Notes: generated by a model not told the origin, from the sequence alone. Numbered from the stretch's first letter, positions 7,719 to 16,689 are shown. The stretch: 64,000 nt of DNA from Phycisphaerales bacterium (GCA_018644725.1 JABGPZ010000094.1:1-64000), one strand, 5' to 3'. Numbers and translations are program-made.

Positions 7719-9359
7719 GTGAAACGTAATGAAGATTATCCAGTGGAATCGATTTCCCTTGACCGCCTCGGCGCAAAGGCATCGCCCGAGAGTACTCCGT
7801 CGCATCCGCCGCTGCCGAAGCGCAAGTGGAAGTCTCGCATCCTGGCGCCGCTGGCGTTGTTGTTGGTTTTTGGAGGGATTCTGGGCTTGGCTGCATTGGA
7901 TGTGCTGTTCCCGGGCCGCTCTGTTGAGGTCATTCCGGTTGTGCCCCGCGCGGCGACGCATCCCGTTTCCGTCGAGCCGTCCAAGGCCCCCGCAACCGAA
8001 GCGACCGTGACCACCGGTGGCCAACTGGTTGCCCAGGGCAGCGGTTGGGTCGAGCCTGATCCGTATGAAGAATATGCCACTGCGCTCACGGGCGGGGTGA
8101 TTTCCGAGATTTTGGTTCTCGACGGCGAGGCCGTGACTCCGGGGCAAATCGTCGCGAAGATGGTGTCCGACGGCGCGGAAATCGCGCTTGCCGGTGCCGA
8201 GGCCAAGCTGGCCACCGCACAGGCGGCGTCGCCGTTGGCGATGGCAGAGCTCCAAGGCGCCCAGAGCGATTGGGACAATCCCATCGAGCAGGAGCGCAAG
8301 GTCGAAGTGACCACCGCCGCACTGGCAGAAATTCGTGCCGAGCGCAAGCAACTCCCCGCGCTGATCGCAGCGGAGGGAGCGCTGTGCAAGCAGCTCAAAG
8401 ACGAGTTGAATCGTATGACTGCGGCACGCAAAAAAGAAATCGCAACCGACTTTGAACTCAAGAGCGCTCAATATCGCCTCGAGAGTCAGCACGCCAAGCA
8501 CGAAGCGATGATTCAGCGCAAGGCGATTCTTGACGCGAAGATCGCCGGCCTCGAGTCGGAGGTCAAAGCCGCTCAGCGCGACTTGAAACTTCGCATCAAC
8601 GAGCGGCGCGCCCTCGACCAGGCCAAGGCGGCCGTCGCGAGTGCCAAGGCCACGGTCGCATCGGCCGAGTCCGACCGCCGCGATGCCAAGCTGCGTCTGG
8701 ATCGGATGTCCATCCGCGCCGTCAAGGCGGGCGTGGTGATGCGTCGGCTCAAAAGCCCGGGCGAAAAGCTCAGCGTGATTTCCGACAATCCCGATTCGGC
8801 GAAGGTGCTGAGTCTCTACGATCCGAAGAAGCTGCAGGTCCGCGTGGACGTTGCCGCCAGCGAGGCCAAGCCCGTTCAGGTTGGTCAGCGCGCCGAGGTT
8901 GTGATCGACATTGAAGGCACGACGGTCTTTGCCGGGCGCGTGACGCGCATCGTCAACGAGGCCGACGCCCAGAAAAACACCCTCGAGGTCAAGGTCGCCA
9001 TTGATGCGCCCTCGGCCGCAATTCGCCCGGGGATGTATGGCCGTGTGAAATTCTATTCCCGCGGCAGGACGGTCGCCGCCTCGTCGGGGTCCAAGTCCGT
9101 TGGCGAGGGCGCGGGGATGGTCGCGCTGTATCTGCCCAAGGCGCTCATCGTCGAGCATCAAGGTGCGAAGGTCGTTTGGCTGTCGATGGATGGCGTTGCC
9201 CAGCGCACCGAGGTCACTCTTGGCCGCGGCGAAGACGGCGATTGGGTGGAAGTTGCCACGGGTCTCCGCGGAGGCGATCGTGTGATCGTTGGCGATCTTT
9301 CGGATCTGCGCGACGGTGAAAAGGTGACCGAAATTGGAGAATCCAAAGACTACCGCTGA
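7719..9359 (+). CDS. HlyD/MacA-type membrane-fusion protein
   Basis: A 546-aa periplasmic adaptor subunit expected to link the ABC transporter below to the periplasm or an outer-membrane channel. One N-terminal TM (about 41-60) follows a cytoplasmic lead. A biotinyl-lipoyl half-motif follows (about 125-150: GGVISEILVLDGEAVTPGQIV), then a long alpha-hairpin (about 165-335, rich in Ala/Glu/Lys), the second lipoyl half (MSIRAVKAGVV), and beta-barrel and membrane-proximal domains (AEVVIDIEGTTVFAGRVTRI). It starts at GTG 7719 behind AAGGAG, 18 bp after the repressor stop. Longer than E. coli MacA (about 370 aa), mainly through the hairpin. No outer-membrane TolC-like gene is in the operon, so a partner must be encoded elsewhere. 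Confidence 0.85.
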   Translation: MKRNEDYPVESISLDRLGAKASPESTPSHPPLPKRKWKSRILAPLALLLVFGGILGLAALDVLFPGRSVEVIPVVPRAATHPVSVEPSKAPATEATVTTGGQLVAQGSGWVEPDPYEEYATALTGGVISEILVLDGEAVTPGQIVAKMVSDGAEIALAGAEAKLATAQAASPLAMAELQGAQSDWDNPIEQERKVEVTTAALAEIRAERKQLPALIAAEGALCKQLKDELNRMTAARKKEIATDFELKSAQYRLESQHAKHEAMIQRKAILDAKIAGLESEVKAAQRDLKLRINERRALDQAKAAVASAKATVASAESDRRDAKLRLDRMSIRAVKAGVVMRRLKSPGEKLSVISDNPDSAKVLSLYDPKKLQVRVDVAASEAKPVQVGQRAEVVIDIEGTTVFAGRVTRIVNEADAQKNTLEVKVAIDAPSAAIRPGMYGRVKFYSRGRTVAASSGSKSVGEGAGMVALYLPKALIVEHQGAKVVWLSMDGVAQRTEVTLGRGEDGDWVEVATGLRGGDRVIVGDLSDLRDGEKVTEIGESKDYR

Positions 9360-9387
9360 GGCAAGCGCCCCGGCGAAAGGATGAATC

Positions 9388-10191
9388 ATGACGTTAATTG
9401 AATGCAAAAATCTGACACGAACCTACCGCAAAGCAGGCCGCAGTGGCGCGGAAGTGACCCCGTTGCGCGAGATGAATCTCAACGTGGACCAGGGGTCGTT
9501 TCTGGCGCTGATGGGCCCGAGCGGCTCGGGCAAAACAACGCTGCTGAATATGCTCGCGGGCATCGACCGGCCCACCGGCGGCGAATTGTGGATCAGCGGG
9601 ATGAACATTGCGGACCTTTCCCGCGCGGCGTTGGCGGATTGGCGCGCGAAGTCCATCGGCTACATCTTCCAACTGTACAATCTCGTGCCGGTTCTCACCG
9701 CCTACGAAAATGTCGAGCTGCCGCTGCTGCTGCACAAGTTGACCCGCGCTGAGCGGCACGAACGTGTCTGCACCGCGTTGGACCTTGTGGGCCTCAGCGA
9801 CCGTCACGATCACTACCCGCGCCAGCTTTCTGGCGGCCAGGAACAGCGCGTCGCGATTGCCCGCGCGATTGTGACCGACCCGGACATCATCGTTGCCGAC
9901 GAACCCACGGGCGACCTGGACAAGGCCGGCGCGGTGGCGATTATGAACCTGCTGTGCCGCCTGAATTCCGAAATGGGCAAGACGCTCATCATGGTCACGC
10001 ACGATCCGAAATGTGCCGACTATGCCAACCAAACCCTGCACCTGGAAAAGGGGAAACTCGTCGAGGCGGAAATGCTCAACGAGGACGAAGTGATTGTGGT
10101 TCACGACGACGAAGTGGAAATTTGCCGCTGCGAAATCTGCGACTGTGACCCCTGCGAGTGCGCCCCGGGAGAGACTGAAGGCCAAGCATGA
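9388..10191 (+). CDS. ABC transporter ATPase (MacB/LolD type) with Cys-rich tail
   Basis: A 267-aa ATPase of the MacB/LolD/FtsE class: Walker [10 protein letters not shown] (43-51), Q-loop FQLYNLVP (94-101), signature LSGGQEQR (147-154), Walker B IIVADE (167-172), H-loop His205. Family domains usually stop near residue 225. Here a 40-residue extension follows, acidic first and then with six cysteines at 246, 248, 251, 253, 256 and 258 ([13 protein letters not shown]), a metallothionein-like cluster. I infer a cytoplasmic metal-sensing or metal-delivery tail, consistent with control by a CsoR repressor. The stop overlaps the first permease start by 4 bp (ATGA), showing translational coupling. 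Confidence 0.9.
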   Translation: MTLIECKNLTRTYRKAGRSGAEVTPLREMNLNVDQGSFLALMGPSGSGKTTLLNMLAGIDRPTGGELWISGMNIADLSRAALADWRAKSIGYIFQLYNLVPVLTAYENVELPLLLHKLTRAERHERVCTALDLVGLSDRHDHYPRQLSGGQEQRVAIARAIVTDPDIIVADEPTGDLDKAGAVAIMNLLCRLNSEMGKTLIMVTHDPKCADYANQTLHLEKGKLVEAEMLNEDEVIVVHDDEVEICRCEICDCDPCECAPGETEGQA

Positions 10192-11357
10192 TTCACCCTC
10201 GATACATCCCGGTGGTCGTTCGGCAGGTGATGCGTCACACGACGCGCTCGCTGCTGACGATAGGCGGCGTGGCGTGTGCGATGTTCCTATTCTGCGCGAT
10301 TCAGGGCATGCAGCGCGGCGTTGATATGGCGACCCAGGCCAAGGCCGATGACGAAACTCTGATCGTGTACCGCAAGGACCGCTTCTGTCCGGAGGCGTCC
10401 AAATTGCCCACGCACTATCTCCCGCGCATCAAGCAGATCAAGGGCGTCAAGCATGTCATGCCGATGCGCGTGATGCCCACGAGCTGCACGACGACGCTGG
10501 ACGTGATCGTTTTTCGCGGAGTGCCGCGCGAGGAGTTTTCCCGAACCGATGGGACGGACCTCGATATTGTTGCCGGTAGCCTGGCCGATTGGGCCAAGCG
10601 CGAAGACGCGACGATCATTGGCGAGGAGATGGCCAAGCGCCGCAAGCTGAAGATCGGCGATTCGTTCGAGGCCGCGGGCATGAAACCCAAAGTGGCGGCT
10701 ATCTTCCGCAGCGCCGACCCGCAGGAACAGTCCGTCGCTTACATGGACCTGTTCTATGTGCAGAAAACGCGCAAGGGCCCCCAGCGCGGCAAAGACGGCC
10801 AGGGCGTGGTCACGCAGTTCCGCGTGCGCGTGGATGACCCCAAAAATCTCGATGCCGTTGCCAAGCAGATTGACGAGGAATTAGCGCACGACGTCGAGCC
10901 GACCGTGACGCGGACCGAAAAAGAACACGTCGCCCGTGCGGCCTCGGCGGCGATGGAGCTGGTGGGCTTTACGGGCTATCTCGCGATGGCATGCCTCGCG
11001 GCCGTGCTGGCACTGGTGGCCAACGCCATCGTCCTCAGCGTTCAAGACCGTGTGCGCGACATCGCCATCCTCCAGACGCTGGGCTATCGCCGCGGGTTGA
11101 TCTCGCGAATGATCATGACCGAAGGGTTGCTGATGAGCGTGGCGGGGGGCTTCGTCGGGACACTGGCTGCGTGGATCATGGTGATGCAGACGGGCTGGTC
11201 GATCTCGGCCGAGGGCGTGACCCTGCCGATTATTCTGGATGGCTCGGTGGTGCTGATGGGCTTTGGAATCAGCATCTTCGTGGGCGTGGCGGCCTCGCTG
11301 GTGCCCGCGCTTCAGGCAGCGAAAAAAGAAATTGCAACATGCTTCCGTGCGGTCTAG
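10188..11357 (+). CDS. MacB/FtsX-type ABC permease 1
   Basis: A 389-aa permease with the FtsX/MacB layout: one N-terminal TM (about 20-40), a large periplasmic domain (about 45-255), then three C-terminal TMs (about 262-287, 312-335, 350-378). VQDRVRDIAILQTLGYRR between TM2 and TM3 is the cytoplasmic coupling helix typical of the family. Such permeases act mechanically and are not classical solute channels, so the substrate could be a lipoprotein, peptide or metal complex. It is translationally coupled to the ATPase and followed after 31 bp by a second permease, suggesting a heterodimeric transporter. Confidence 0.87.
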   Translation: MIHPRYIPVVVRQVMRHTTRSLLTIGGVACAMFLFCAIQGMQRGVDMATQAKADDETLIVYRKDRFCPEASKLPTHYLPRIKQIKGVKHVMPMRVMPTSCTTTLDVIVFRGVPREEFSRTDGTDLDIVAGSLADWAKREDATIIGEEMAKRRKLKIGDSFEAAGMKPKVAAIFRSADPQEQSVAYMDLFYVQKTRKGPQRGKDGQGVVTQFRVRVDDPKNLDAVAKQIDEELAHDVEPTVTRTEKEHVARAASAAMELVGFTGYLAMACLAAVLALVANAIVLSVQDRVRDIAILQTLGYRRGLISRMIMTEGLLMSVAGGFVGTLAAWIMVMQTGWSISAEGVTLPIILDGSVVLMGFGISIFVGVAASLVPALQAAKKEIATCFRAV

Positions 11358-11388
11358 CGCACCGGAACACAACGAATAGAGACACACC

Positions 11389-12552
11389 ATGAAATGGATT
11401 CCCTGGGAATATGGATTGCGAAACCTTGGCCGAAGCCCGCTACGCGCGGCGCTGACGGCACTGGGGGCGATGCTGGTGGTGGGGCTGATCCTCGCGGCCG
11501 GGTCGTTCCTCGCGGGCATCGAGCGCCAGCTGGCCTCGACGGGCGACGAGGGCAACATCCTCATTATCGGCAAAAGCTCGCAAGAGTCGATGCTGCGGAG
11601 CGAAATCCCCCTCAAGCTGGACACTGTTGCTCGCGGCGACATCACGGGAATCCAGGAACGCTTCGGCGTGCAATATGTCTCGCCCGAGATCCTGTTCATG
11701 CCCGCGCTGAAGCTCACCAAGAAGGACTACAAGTCCCATCAGATGATTTTGCGGGGCGTGGTTCCTGCCGCCGCGCTGGTCCACCCCAAGGTGCGCGTTG
11801 TCGAGGGGCGGTTTCCCGCAGGCGGAGACGAGCTGATGATTGGCGCGCTGACACCCGTTCAACTTCAGACAACCCACGAGCGGCTGGCCATTGGCGAAAA
11901 GCTCTATTTTGACGACAACGCGTGGACGATTGTCGGGAAATTTGAAGCGCCCGGCACGGTGTTTGAGACCGAGATGTGGGCGCCGATGACGAGCCTCAAA
12001 GCCGCCTCCAAGCGCGAGGGGATTTCGACGCTGGTGGTTTCGGCCGATGCCGACGGGTTGTCCGATGCGAAAATGATGGCGGGGCGATTGATCAATGACG
12101 AAATCGTCGCGATGACCGAAAAAGAATATTACGCCAACACGGGCAAATTCTATGAGCCGATCCGCATCATGGTCTGGGCGACGGCGGGGCTGATCGCCAT
12201 GGGTGCGCTGCTGGGCGGGCTGAATACGATGTACGCCGCGTTCGCCGCCCGCGTTCGCGAAATGGCAACGCTCCAGGTGCTCGGCTATTCCCGCGTCGCG
12301 GTGGCAGTGAGCCTTCTGCAGGAGTCGCTGCTGGCGACGGCGGCGGGCGGATTGATCGCTTGCGGGCTGGGCAAATTGTTCCTCGACGGCACGGCCGTCC
12401 GATTCAGCACCGGCGCAATCACTCTGAACGTGGACGCGTCGGCGATTCTCATCGCATTGCTTGCGGGGATCCTTCTGGGCATCGCCGGGGCATTGCTGCC
12501 CGCATGGCGCTGCTTGCGCCGACCCATTCCCGATGCACTTCGCGCGGCATAA
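11389..12552 (+). CDS. MacB/FtsX-type ABC permease 2
   Basis: A 387-aa second permease with the same topology as its neighbour: TM1 about 20-42, periplasmic domain, TMs about 262-285, 312-335 and 350-378, and the family helix AARVREMATLQVLGYSR. The two permeases are only distantly similar, so an old duplication forming a heterodimer is likely. A start at ATG 11389 fits the N-terminal family motif PWEYGLRNLGRSPLRAALT. After it a 78-bp gap leads to the lipoprotein gene; no terminator is seen in that gap, so the lipoprotein belongs to the same transcript. Confidence 0.87.
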   Translation: MKWIPWEYGLRNLGRSPLRAALTALGAMLVVGLILAAGSFLAGIERQLASTGDEGNILIIGKSSQESMLRSEIPLKLDTVARGDITGIQERFGVQYVSPEILFMPALKLTKKDYKSHQMILRGVVPAAALVHPKVRVVEGRFPAGGDELMIGALTPVQLQTTHERLAIGEKLYFDDNAWTIVGKFEAPGTVFETEMWAPMTSLKAASKREGISTLVVSADADGLSDAKMMAGRLINDEIVAMTEKEYYANTGKFYEPIRIMVWATAGLIAMGALLGGLNTMYAAFAARVREMATLQVLGYSRVAVAVSLLQESLLATAAGGLIACGLGKLFLDGTAVRFSTGAITLNVDASAILIALLAGILLGIAGALLPAWRCLRRPIPDALRAA

Positions 12553-12630
12553 TTCACCAACCTTCCCGGCTGAGACCGGGGTTCCATACAACACAAACCA
12601 ATTCCAATCATTGTCACGAAAGGACACACG

Positions 12631-13227
12631 ATGAAACATGTTTCTACTGCACTGCTTCTCGCGGCGACGCTTCTGACGGCGGGCTGTGGCGCCAAAGACA
12701 AGGCGACCAACGATCACGCCAAAGCCGACGCGAAGCTCTTTCCCGCCACGCTGCTCACCGAGGCAGAACTCGAAGGCGAAATCGCCATTGCCAAGGTCAA
12801 GGCCGACAAACTCGAAGCGGGCAAGGTGATTGTGGTTACCGGCATGATCGGTGGCCGCGCCGAACCGTTCAACGAGGGACTTGCAGCGCTCTTTCTCGTC
12901 GATGAGGCCATCAAGCCCGCCGGCGACGGATGCCCCTGTGGTTCCAAACCGTGGATGTTCGGATGTACCGATGCCAAGGAATTGATCCCGCACCTCGCGT
13001 TTGTCCGGGTCCTCGGCACCGATGGCAAAGTCATCAAGTCGACCCTCGAGGGGTTCGGCGGCCTCAGCGGTGGCAGCGAAATTACGATCCAGGGTACGGT
13101 CTCGTCCAACGACGAAAATGGCCTGGTGATCGACGCGACTGCGATTCACGTTCACGAAGAAGGCGAAGACCATGACGAGCACGAAGAAGGCGACGAGCAC
13201 GAAGAAGGCGAAGACTGCGACCACTAA
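12631..13227 (+). CDS. Cys/His-rich lipoprotein of the metal efflux operon
   Basis: A 198-aa lipoprotein (signal peptide, lipobox LTAGC, Cys19). The central part looks like a small beta-barrel (VIVVTGMIGG, FLVDEA, ITIQGTVSS), an OB-fold-like pattern, interrupted by a Cys motif C101-P-C103 with Cys112 (GCPCGSKPWMFGC). The last 28 residues hold six His (173, 175, 181, 184, 190, 198), Cys196 and many Glu/Asp, a typical periplasmic metal-binding tail. I recognise no named family. The position at the end of a CsoR-controlled ABC operon suggests a periplasmic metal-binding partner. AAAGGA lies upstream, and a perfect 8-bp terminator follows at 13254. Confidence 0.72.
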   Translation: MKHVSTALLLAATLLTAGCGAKDKATNDHAKADAKLFPATLLTEAELEGEIAIAKVKADKLEAGKVIVVTGMIGGRAEPFNEGLAALFLVDEAIKPAGDGCPCGSKPWMFGCTDAKELIPHLAFVRVLGTDGKVIKSTLEGFGGLSGGSEITIQGTVSSNDENGLVIDATAIHVHEEGEDHDEHEEGDEHEEGEDCDH

Positions 13228-13253
13228 GCTCTAGCCACACCAACGCTACACAT

Positions 13254-13279
13254 GCCCGCGAGAGATCGCGGGCTTTTTT
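13254..13279 (+). terminator. Intrinsic terminator of the metal operon
   Basis: GCCCGCGA (13254-13261), GAGA tetraloop, TCGCGGGC (13266-13273), six T. A perfect 8-bp stem that closes the six-gene operon. Confidence 0.9.
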
Positions 13280-13333
13280 GTGCGTGCAGCGAAAAATATA
13301 TCGAAAAGAGTTGGCAGAATCTCCTGGTCGTGG

Positions 13334-13342
13334 TGCTATAAT
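13334..13342 (+). promoter_or_regulatory. Extended -10 promoter element
   Basis: TGCTATAAT, a perfect extended -10. The best -35-like hexamer, TTGGCA at 13311, is 20 bp away, so initiation probably relies on the extended -10. It serves the repeat-protein gene at 13419. Confidence 0.5.
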
Positions 13343-13418
13343 GGCTTGTATACACAATCCTTAGTCGCGTTGGAAGACGTTACGATTTTCGGCGTGGCGC
13401 ATTTGGCGAAGGAGACGG

Positions 13419-16169
13419 ATGATGTTTGAACAAGGAACCCGAATTCGAGTATTGGCACTGGTGAGCCTGGGTATGCTGGCCTTGGTTCCCGCGGGTGTGT
13501 TTGCCTCGGCGACCTCGGATGCCTCGCATGTTGTGACCCTTCCGAGTCTCGCCCCCGCGACCATCACGGGCGAATATCACGTTACGCTCAACGGGACGAG
13601 CAGCCGCGATTTGCTGAGTGATAAGGGCACGGCGATCTATTCCAGCGATGGGAATATCGAAGTGCGTCCAGAGATGTATGACACGGCCTTCAGCAATGCG
13701 CGCCAGATCAAGATCGCTGTCTGGAAGGGCAACGAGCCATTCTGGCCGAGCTACAAGACGATGGCGAACGGGGTGGACAGCTATATCTACCGCTTCCGCA
13801 TGGACAAGGATAAGACGTATGGCATGAAGATTCAGATTGTCACTCGCGATGGCAAGACGGTCACGCCGAAGAATTTTCCGCGCGAGTTTACCTGGAAAAC
13901 CACGGCGACTCCCGCGACCAAACCGATCGGTCAAATCCAGCCCGGGATGGCCAAGAATGTTTTGATCTCCAAGGCGGATGACCTCGTTTCGTTCCGCGGT
14001 GTCTATGGCCAGCCGATGGAATTGCGGTTTGTGCGGGGCAACGCGACGGAATTGCAGTTCCTTCATACGGGCCGCCGCGCGCCCTATTCTTCGCTGCGGA
14101 CGTACCGGAACTATATTGCGCTGAACGGGCGCTGGACCGAGACGTCGAGCTATGCCAAGAACACGGCCGCGAGCAAACGCGTGAAATTTTCCGCGAGCGA
14201 CAAGACGTCCAAAGACAAGGTGTTGGTGTGCGATTTCAAAGTGACGGTGCCTCGCGGAGAACGCTATACGGTGCAGACCAAGCAGGGTGACAAATGGGTC
14301 CTGTTGGCCTATCTGTCCAACCGAACCGCGCCGCCGGTGATTGTACTTCCCGAGCGACCGACCCCCCCGACGACCCCCGCGCCAGCGACTCGGCCCAAGA
14401 CGATTACAATCGAACGGCCCGGCGGGACCATTACGATCAGTGGCCCTAAGGCCTTGCCTCGGGACTATCGAATTGTAGCGGATGGTTCCAGCGCCGTTGC
14501 GTTTGAGTGGAGATATACGGGCAATTTTAGCTATGGCGGGTTGAGGACGTATGCGACCTACATTCACCATGGTTCATCGTATTACGCCCCGAGTACCTAT
14601 CAGCGCAGTTCCCATGTGAGCAAGAATTTCGTTCTGGGTTCGCAGTCGGAATCGCCCTCTGGGACGGTTCGCTGGACGCTGGCGGTGACCTTGCCCTCGA
14701 ATTCGAGCTACGGCCTCTACAAACAGGACCGGGCGAAGGGCGCCTGGGTGCTTCAGGCTCGGATTGTTACCCCTGCGGCCACTCGTCCGACGCGCCCCAC
14801 AGGCCACGGCGGGCGGCGGCGGATGACCCTCGAAGAGGTCGGGCGACTGAACCAGGCGTACAACAATGCCTATCGTCGTGCGCTGGCATTGATTGCCCAA
14901 GGTCGCTCCAATACCCCCGAGGCCCGCAAAGCGCATCAGGACTATCTCGTCGCCAAGGCCGCCTATGAGCAGGCCAACACGGCCTATCAGGCGATGCAGT
15001 TGCGCTCGATCACCAACCCCGGGTCTGGTTCGTCCCGGCCTCATCGGCCTCATCGGCCGCGGCGGATCACGCAGGCGGATGTCGATCTTGCACACCAGAA
15101 ACACACGGCCGCCTATGCCGAGGCGATGCGTCTGTACCATGCGGGCCGTGCCGGCACCCCCGAAGGCAAGGCCGCGTACGCCGAGCACGACCGCACCCGA
15201 AAGGTCTATCTCGACACCAAGGCCGCGTTCGAAAAACAGCCCCCCGTGCCCACCACGACCAAGCCGGGCACGGTGATCGTTACGCCTGTGCCCACGACCC
15301 CCACGCGCCCGCCGACCAAGGCCGAGCTGGATTGGTTGTATCAGGAATATCTCGACGCGCGCAACAAGGCTTCGATTTTGATCGATGCCGAGAAGGGTAG
15401 CACCGCCGAAGGGCGCGAGGCCTACAAGAATTACGAGGCCGCCAAGGACACCTATCTCAAGGCGAAGGCCGCCTATGACAAGGCCCAAACCTCCACGCCG
15501 GCGGCAGCCTCGACCGTGCCGACCCAGGCCGAAGTGGACAAGCTCTATCAGGAGTATATCGCGGCCCACAACAAGCTGACGTACTTGATGAAGAACGGGC
15601 AGGGGGATTCGCCATCGGCCAAGAGGGCCTATGCCGAGTACGAGGAGGCGAGAAAGAAACATGAAGCCGCCAAGGCCGCGCGCGATAAGGCCGACCAGGC
15701 CGACCAGGCCGCGGAGGCGCGTGGCGTGGTCATCACACCCGTCCCCGCGGCAGGCAGTGTTCCCACGCCGGAGCAGGTCAACGTCCTCTACAAGGAACTC
15801 GTCGCCGCGCATGATGAGATGAACAGGCTCATCAAGGCTGGCCAGGGCAATTCCGCCGCCTATCGCGCAGCCAAGTCGAACTTTGACGCTAAAAAAGCGG
15901 AATACGAAGCCGCCGTTGCTGCTCGAAAAAAAGCGGCCGCGACTCCTGCGCCCAAGTCCCCTCCTGTGGCGACCAAGCCTCCGCCCGCGCCAGCGCCCAA
16001 ACCCGCGCCCGCGAAGGTCGACGACAAGGCAGTCTACAATCGCTACGTTGCAGCCTCCAACCGCTATCTTCAGATCAAGTCTCAGGGCAAGCTCGCCACG
16101 GCCGAAGGCCAAGCCATCGAAAAGGAATATCAGGCCGCGCGGGCTGCGTACCTCGCCTCAATGAAATAG
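13419..16169 (+). CDS. Large secreted helical-hairpin repeat protein
   Basis: A 916-aa secreted protein with a signal peptide (about 1-30, ending VFAS). Residues 40-165 and two internally similar beta domains (about 170-300 and 335-450) come first; the last two share YxxLRTYxxYI and a following KQGDKWVLLA / DRAKGAWVLQA strand. From 469 to the end there are six copies of a roughly 55-60 aa alpha-hairpin (469-526, 549-607, 632-690, 701-760, 782-840, 866-916). Consensus features are a Thr-x-x-x-Val/Leu start, LYQEYxxAxNK, a Gly/Ser/Thr turn, then AYxEYExAKxxYxxAKAAYxKA. Pro/Thr-rich linkers separate copies. Function unknown; an envelope spacer, adhesin or peptidoglycan-associated stalk is possible. 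It has its own promoter and terminator. Confidence 0.72.
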   Translation: MMFEQGTRIRVLALVSLGMLALVPAGVFASATSDASHVVTLPSLAPATITGEYHVTLNGTSSRDLLSDKGTAIYSSDGNIEVRPEMYDTAFSNARQIKIAVWKGNEPFWPSYKTMANGVDSYIYRFRMDKDKTYGMKIQIVTRDGKTVTPKNFPREFTWKTTATPATKPIGQIQPGMAKNVLISKADDLVSFRGVYGQPMELRFVRGNATELQFLHTGRRAPYSSLRTYRNYIALNGRWTETSSYAKNTAASKRVKFSASDKTSKDKVLVCDFKVTVPRGERYTVQTKQGDKWVLLAYLSNRTAPPVIVLPERPTPPTTPAPATRPKTITIERPGGTITISGPKALPRDYRIVADGSSAVAFEWRYTGNFSYGGLRTYATYIHHGSSYYAPSTYQRSSHVSKNFVLGSQSESPSGTVRWTLAVTLPSNSSYGLYKQDRAKGAWVLQARIVTPAATRPTRPTGHGGRRRMTLEEVGRLNQAYNNAYRRALALIAQGRSNTPEARKAHQDYLVAKAAYEQANTAYQAMQLRSITNPGSGSSRPHRPHRPRRITQADVDLAHQKHTAAYAEAMRLYHAGRAGTPEGKAAYAEHDRTRKVYLDTKAAFEKQPPVPTTTKPGTVIVTPVPTTPTRPPTKAELDWLYQEYLDARNKASILIDAEKGSTAEGREAYKNYEAAKDTYLKAKAAYDKAQTSTPAAASTVPTQAEVDKLYQEYIAAHNKLTYLMKNGQGDSPSAKRAYAEYEEARKKHEAAKAARDKADQADQAAEARGVVITPVPAAGSVPTPEQVNVLYKELVAAHDEMNRLIKAGQGNSAAYRAAKSNFDAKKAEYEAAVAARKKAAATPAPKSPPVATKPPPAPAPKPAPAKVDDKAVYNRYVAASNRYLQIKSQGKLATAEGQAIEKEYQAARAAYLASMK
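14823..16166 (+). repeat. Six-copy coding repeat (60-aa helical hairpin)
   Basis: The C-terminal half of the secreted protein is built of six divergent units of about 180 bp, separated by Pro/Thr-rich spacers of 6 to 30 residues. Copies 3 and 4 are most alike (LYQEY plus KAKAAYDKA / AKAARDKA), pointing to recent internal duplication there. Confidence 0.75.
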
Positions 16170-16208
16170 CCGCGCTCCATTTCGCACCCTCTCCATTCCA
16201 CACCCCTC

Positions 16209-16236
16209 AGGGCAGGCTTCGGCCTGTCCTTTTTTA
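16209..16236 (+). terminator. Intrinsic terminator
   Basis: AGGGCAGGC (16209-16217), TTCG loop, GCCTGTCCT (16222-16230), then T5. One G-U pair; a stable UUCG tetraloop. Ends the repeat-protein transcript. Confidence 0.85.
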
Positions 16237-16290
16237 TGGCACCCCTCTTTTTGTGGTGCGGGCTTCCAGCCGGCATGCCTATGATGGTGC

Positions 16291-16689
16291 ATGAGTCAAG
16301 AGGAACCAATCAGCTTGCCGCCCGCGCTCGCTCGTGAAACCAAAACCGTCGAGACGATGATCGGCCTGTATTGCGCGGGCAAGCACGGCCGGGGCAGGGG
16401 TGCCCCGCTTTGCGACGACTGCGCGGCGTTGCTGGGATATGTCCGCGAGCGACTCGCCAAGTGTCCGTATGGTCTTCCGAATCGCGAGAAGCCCCAGGGC
16501 GCGGGGGAGGGGGAATTGCCGAAGCGACCTCAGGGAAAACCGAGTTGCAGCAAATGCACCATTCACTGCTATCGCGAGCCAGAGCGCACGACGATCCGCA
16601 AGGTCATGGCCTATGCTGGCCCGCGCATGGCCCTGCGCCACCCCATCCAAACCGTCAAACATCTGCTGAATAACAAAGCAAAAAAATGA
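16291..16689 (+). CDS. ygbA: YgbA-like protein ('nitrous oxide-stimulated promoter' family)
   Basis: A 132-aa soluble protein matching the YgbA_NO pattern: ETKTVETMIGLYC (Cys28), LCDDCAALLGY (Cys41, Cys44), CPYG (Cys58), CSKCTIHCYREPER (Cys86, 89, 93), and the C-terminal VMAYAGPRMALRHPIQTVKHLL. The conserved cysteines suggest a metal or Fe-S site. In proteobacteria ygbA is part of the nitric-oxide response; the biochemical role is not known. Relative to E. coli YgbA there is a Gly/Pro/Lys insert (about 62-84). A TATGAT hexamer ends 5 nt before the ATG and there is no Shine-Dalgarno, so it may be leaderless. It converges on the sigma54 activator gene. Confidence 0.8.
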   Translation: MSQEEPISLPPALARETKTVETMIGLYCAGKHGRGRGAPLCDDCAALLGYVRERLAKCPYGLPNREKPQGAGEGELPKRPQGKPSCSKCTIHCYREPERTTIRKVMAYAGPRMALRHPIQTVKHLLNNKAKK

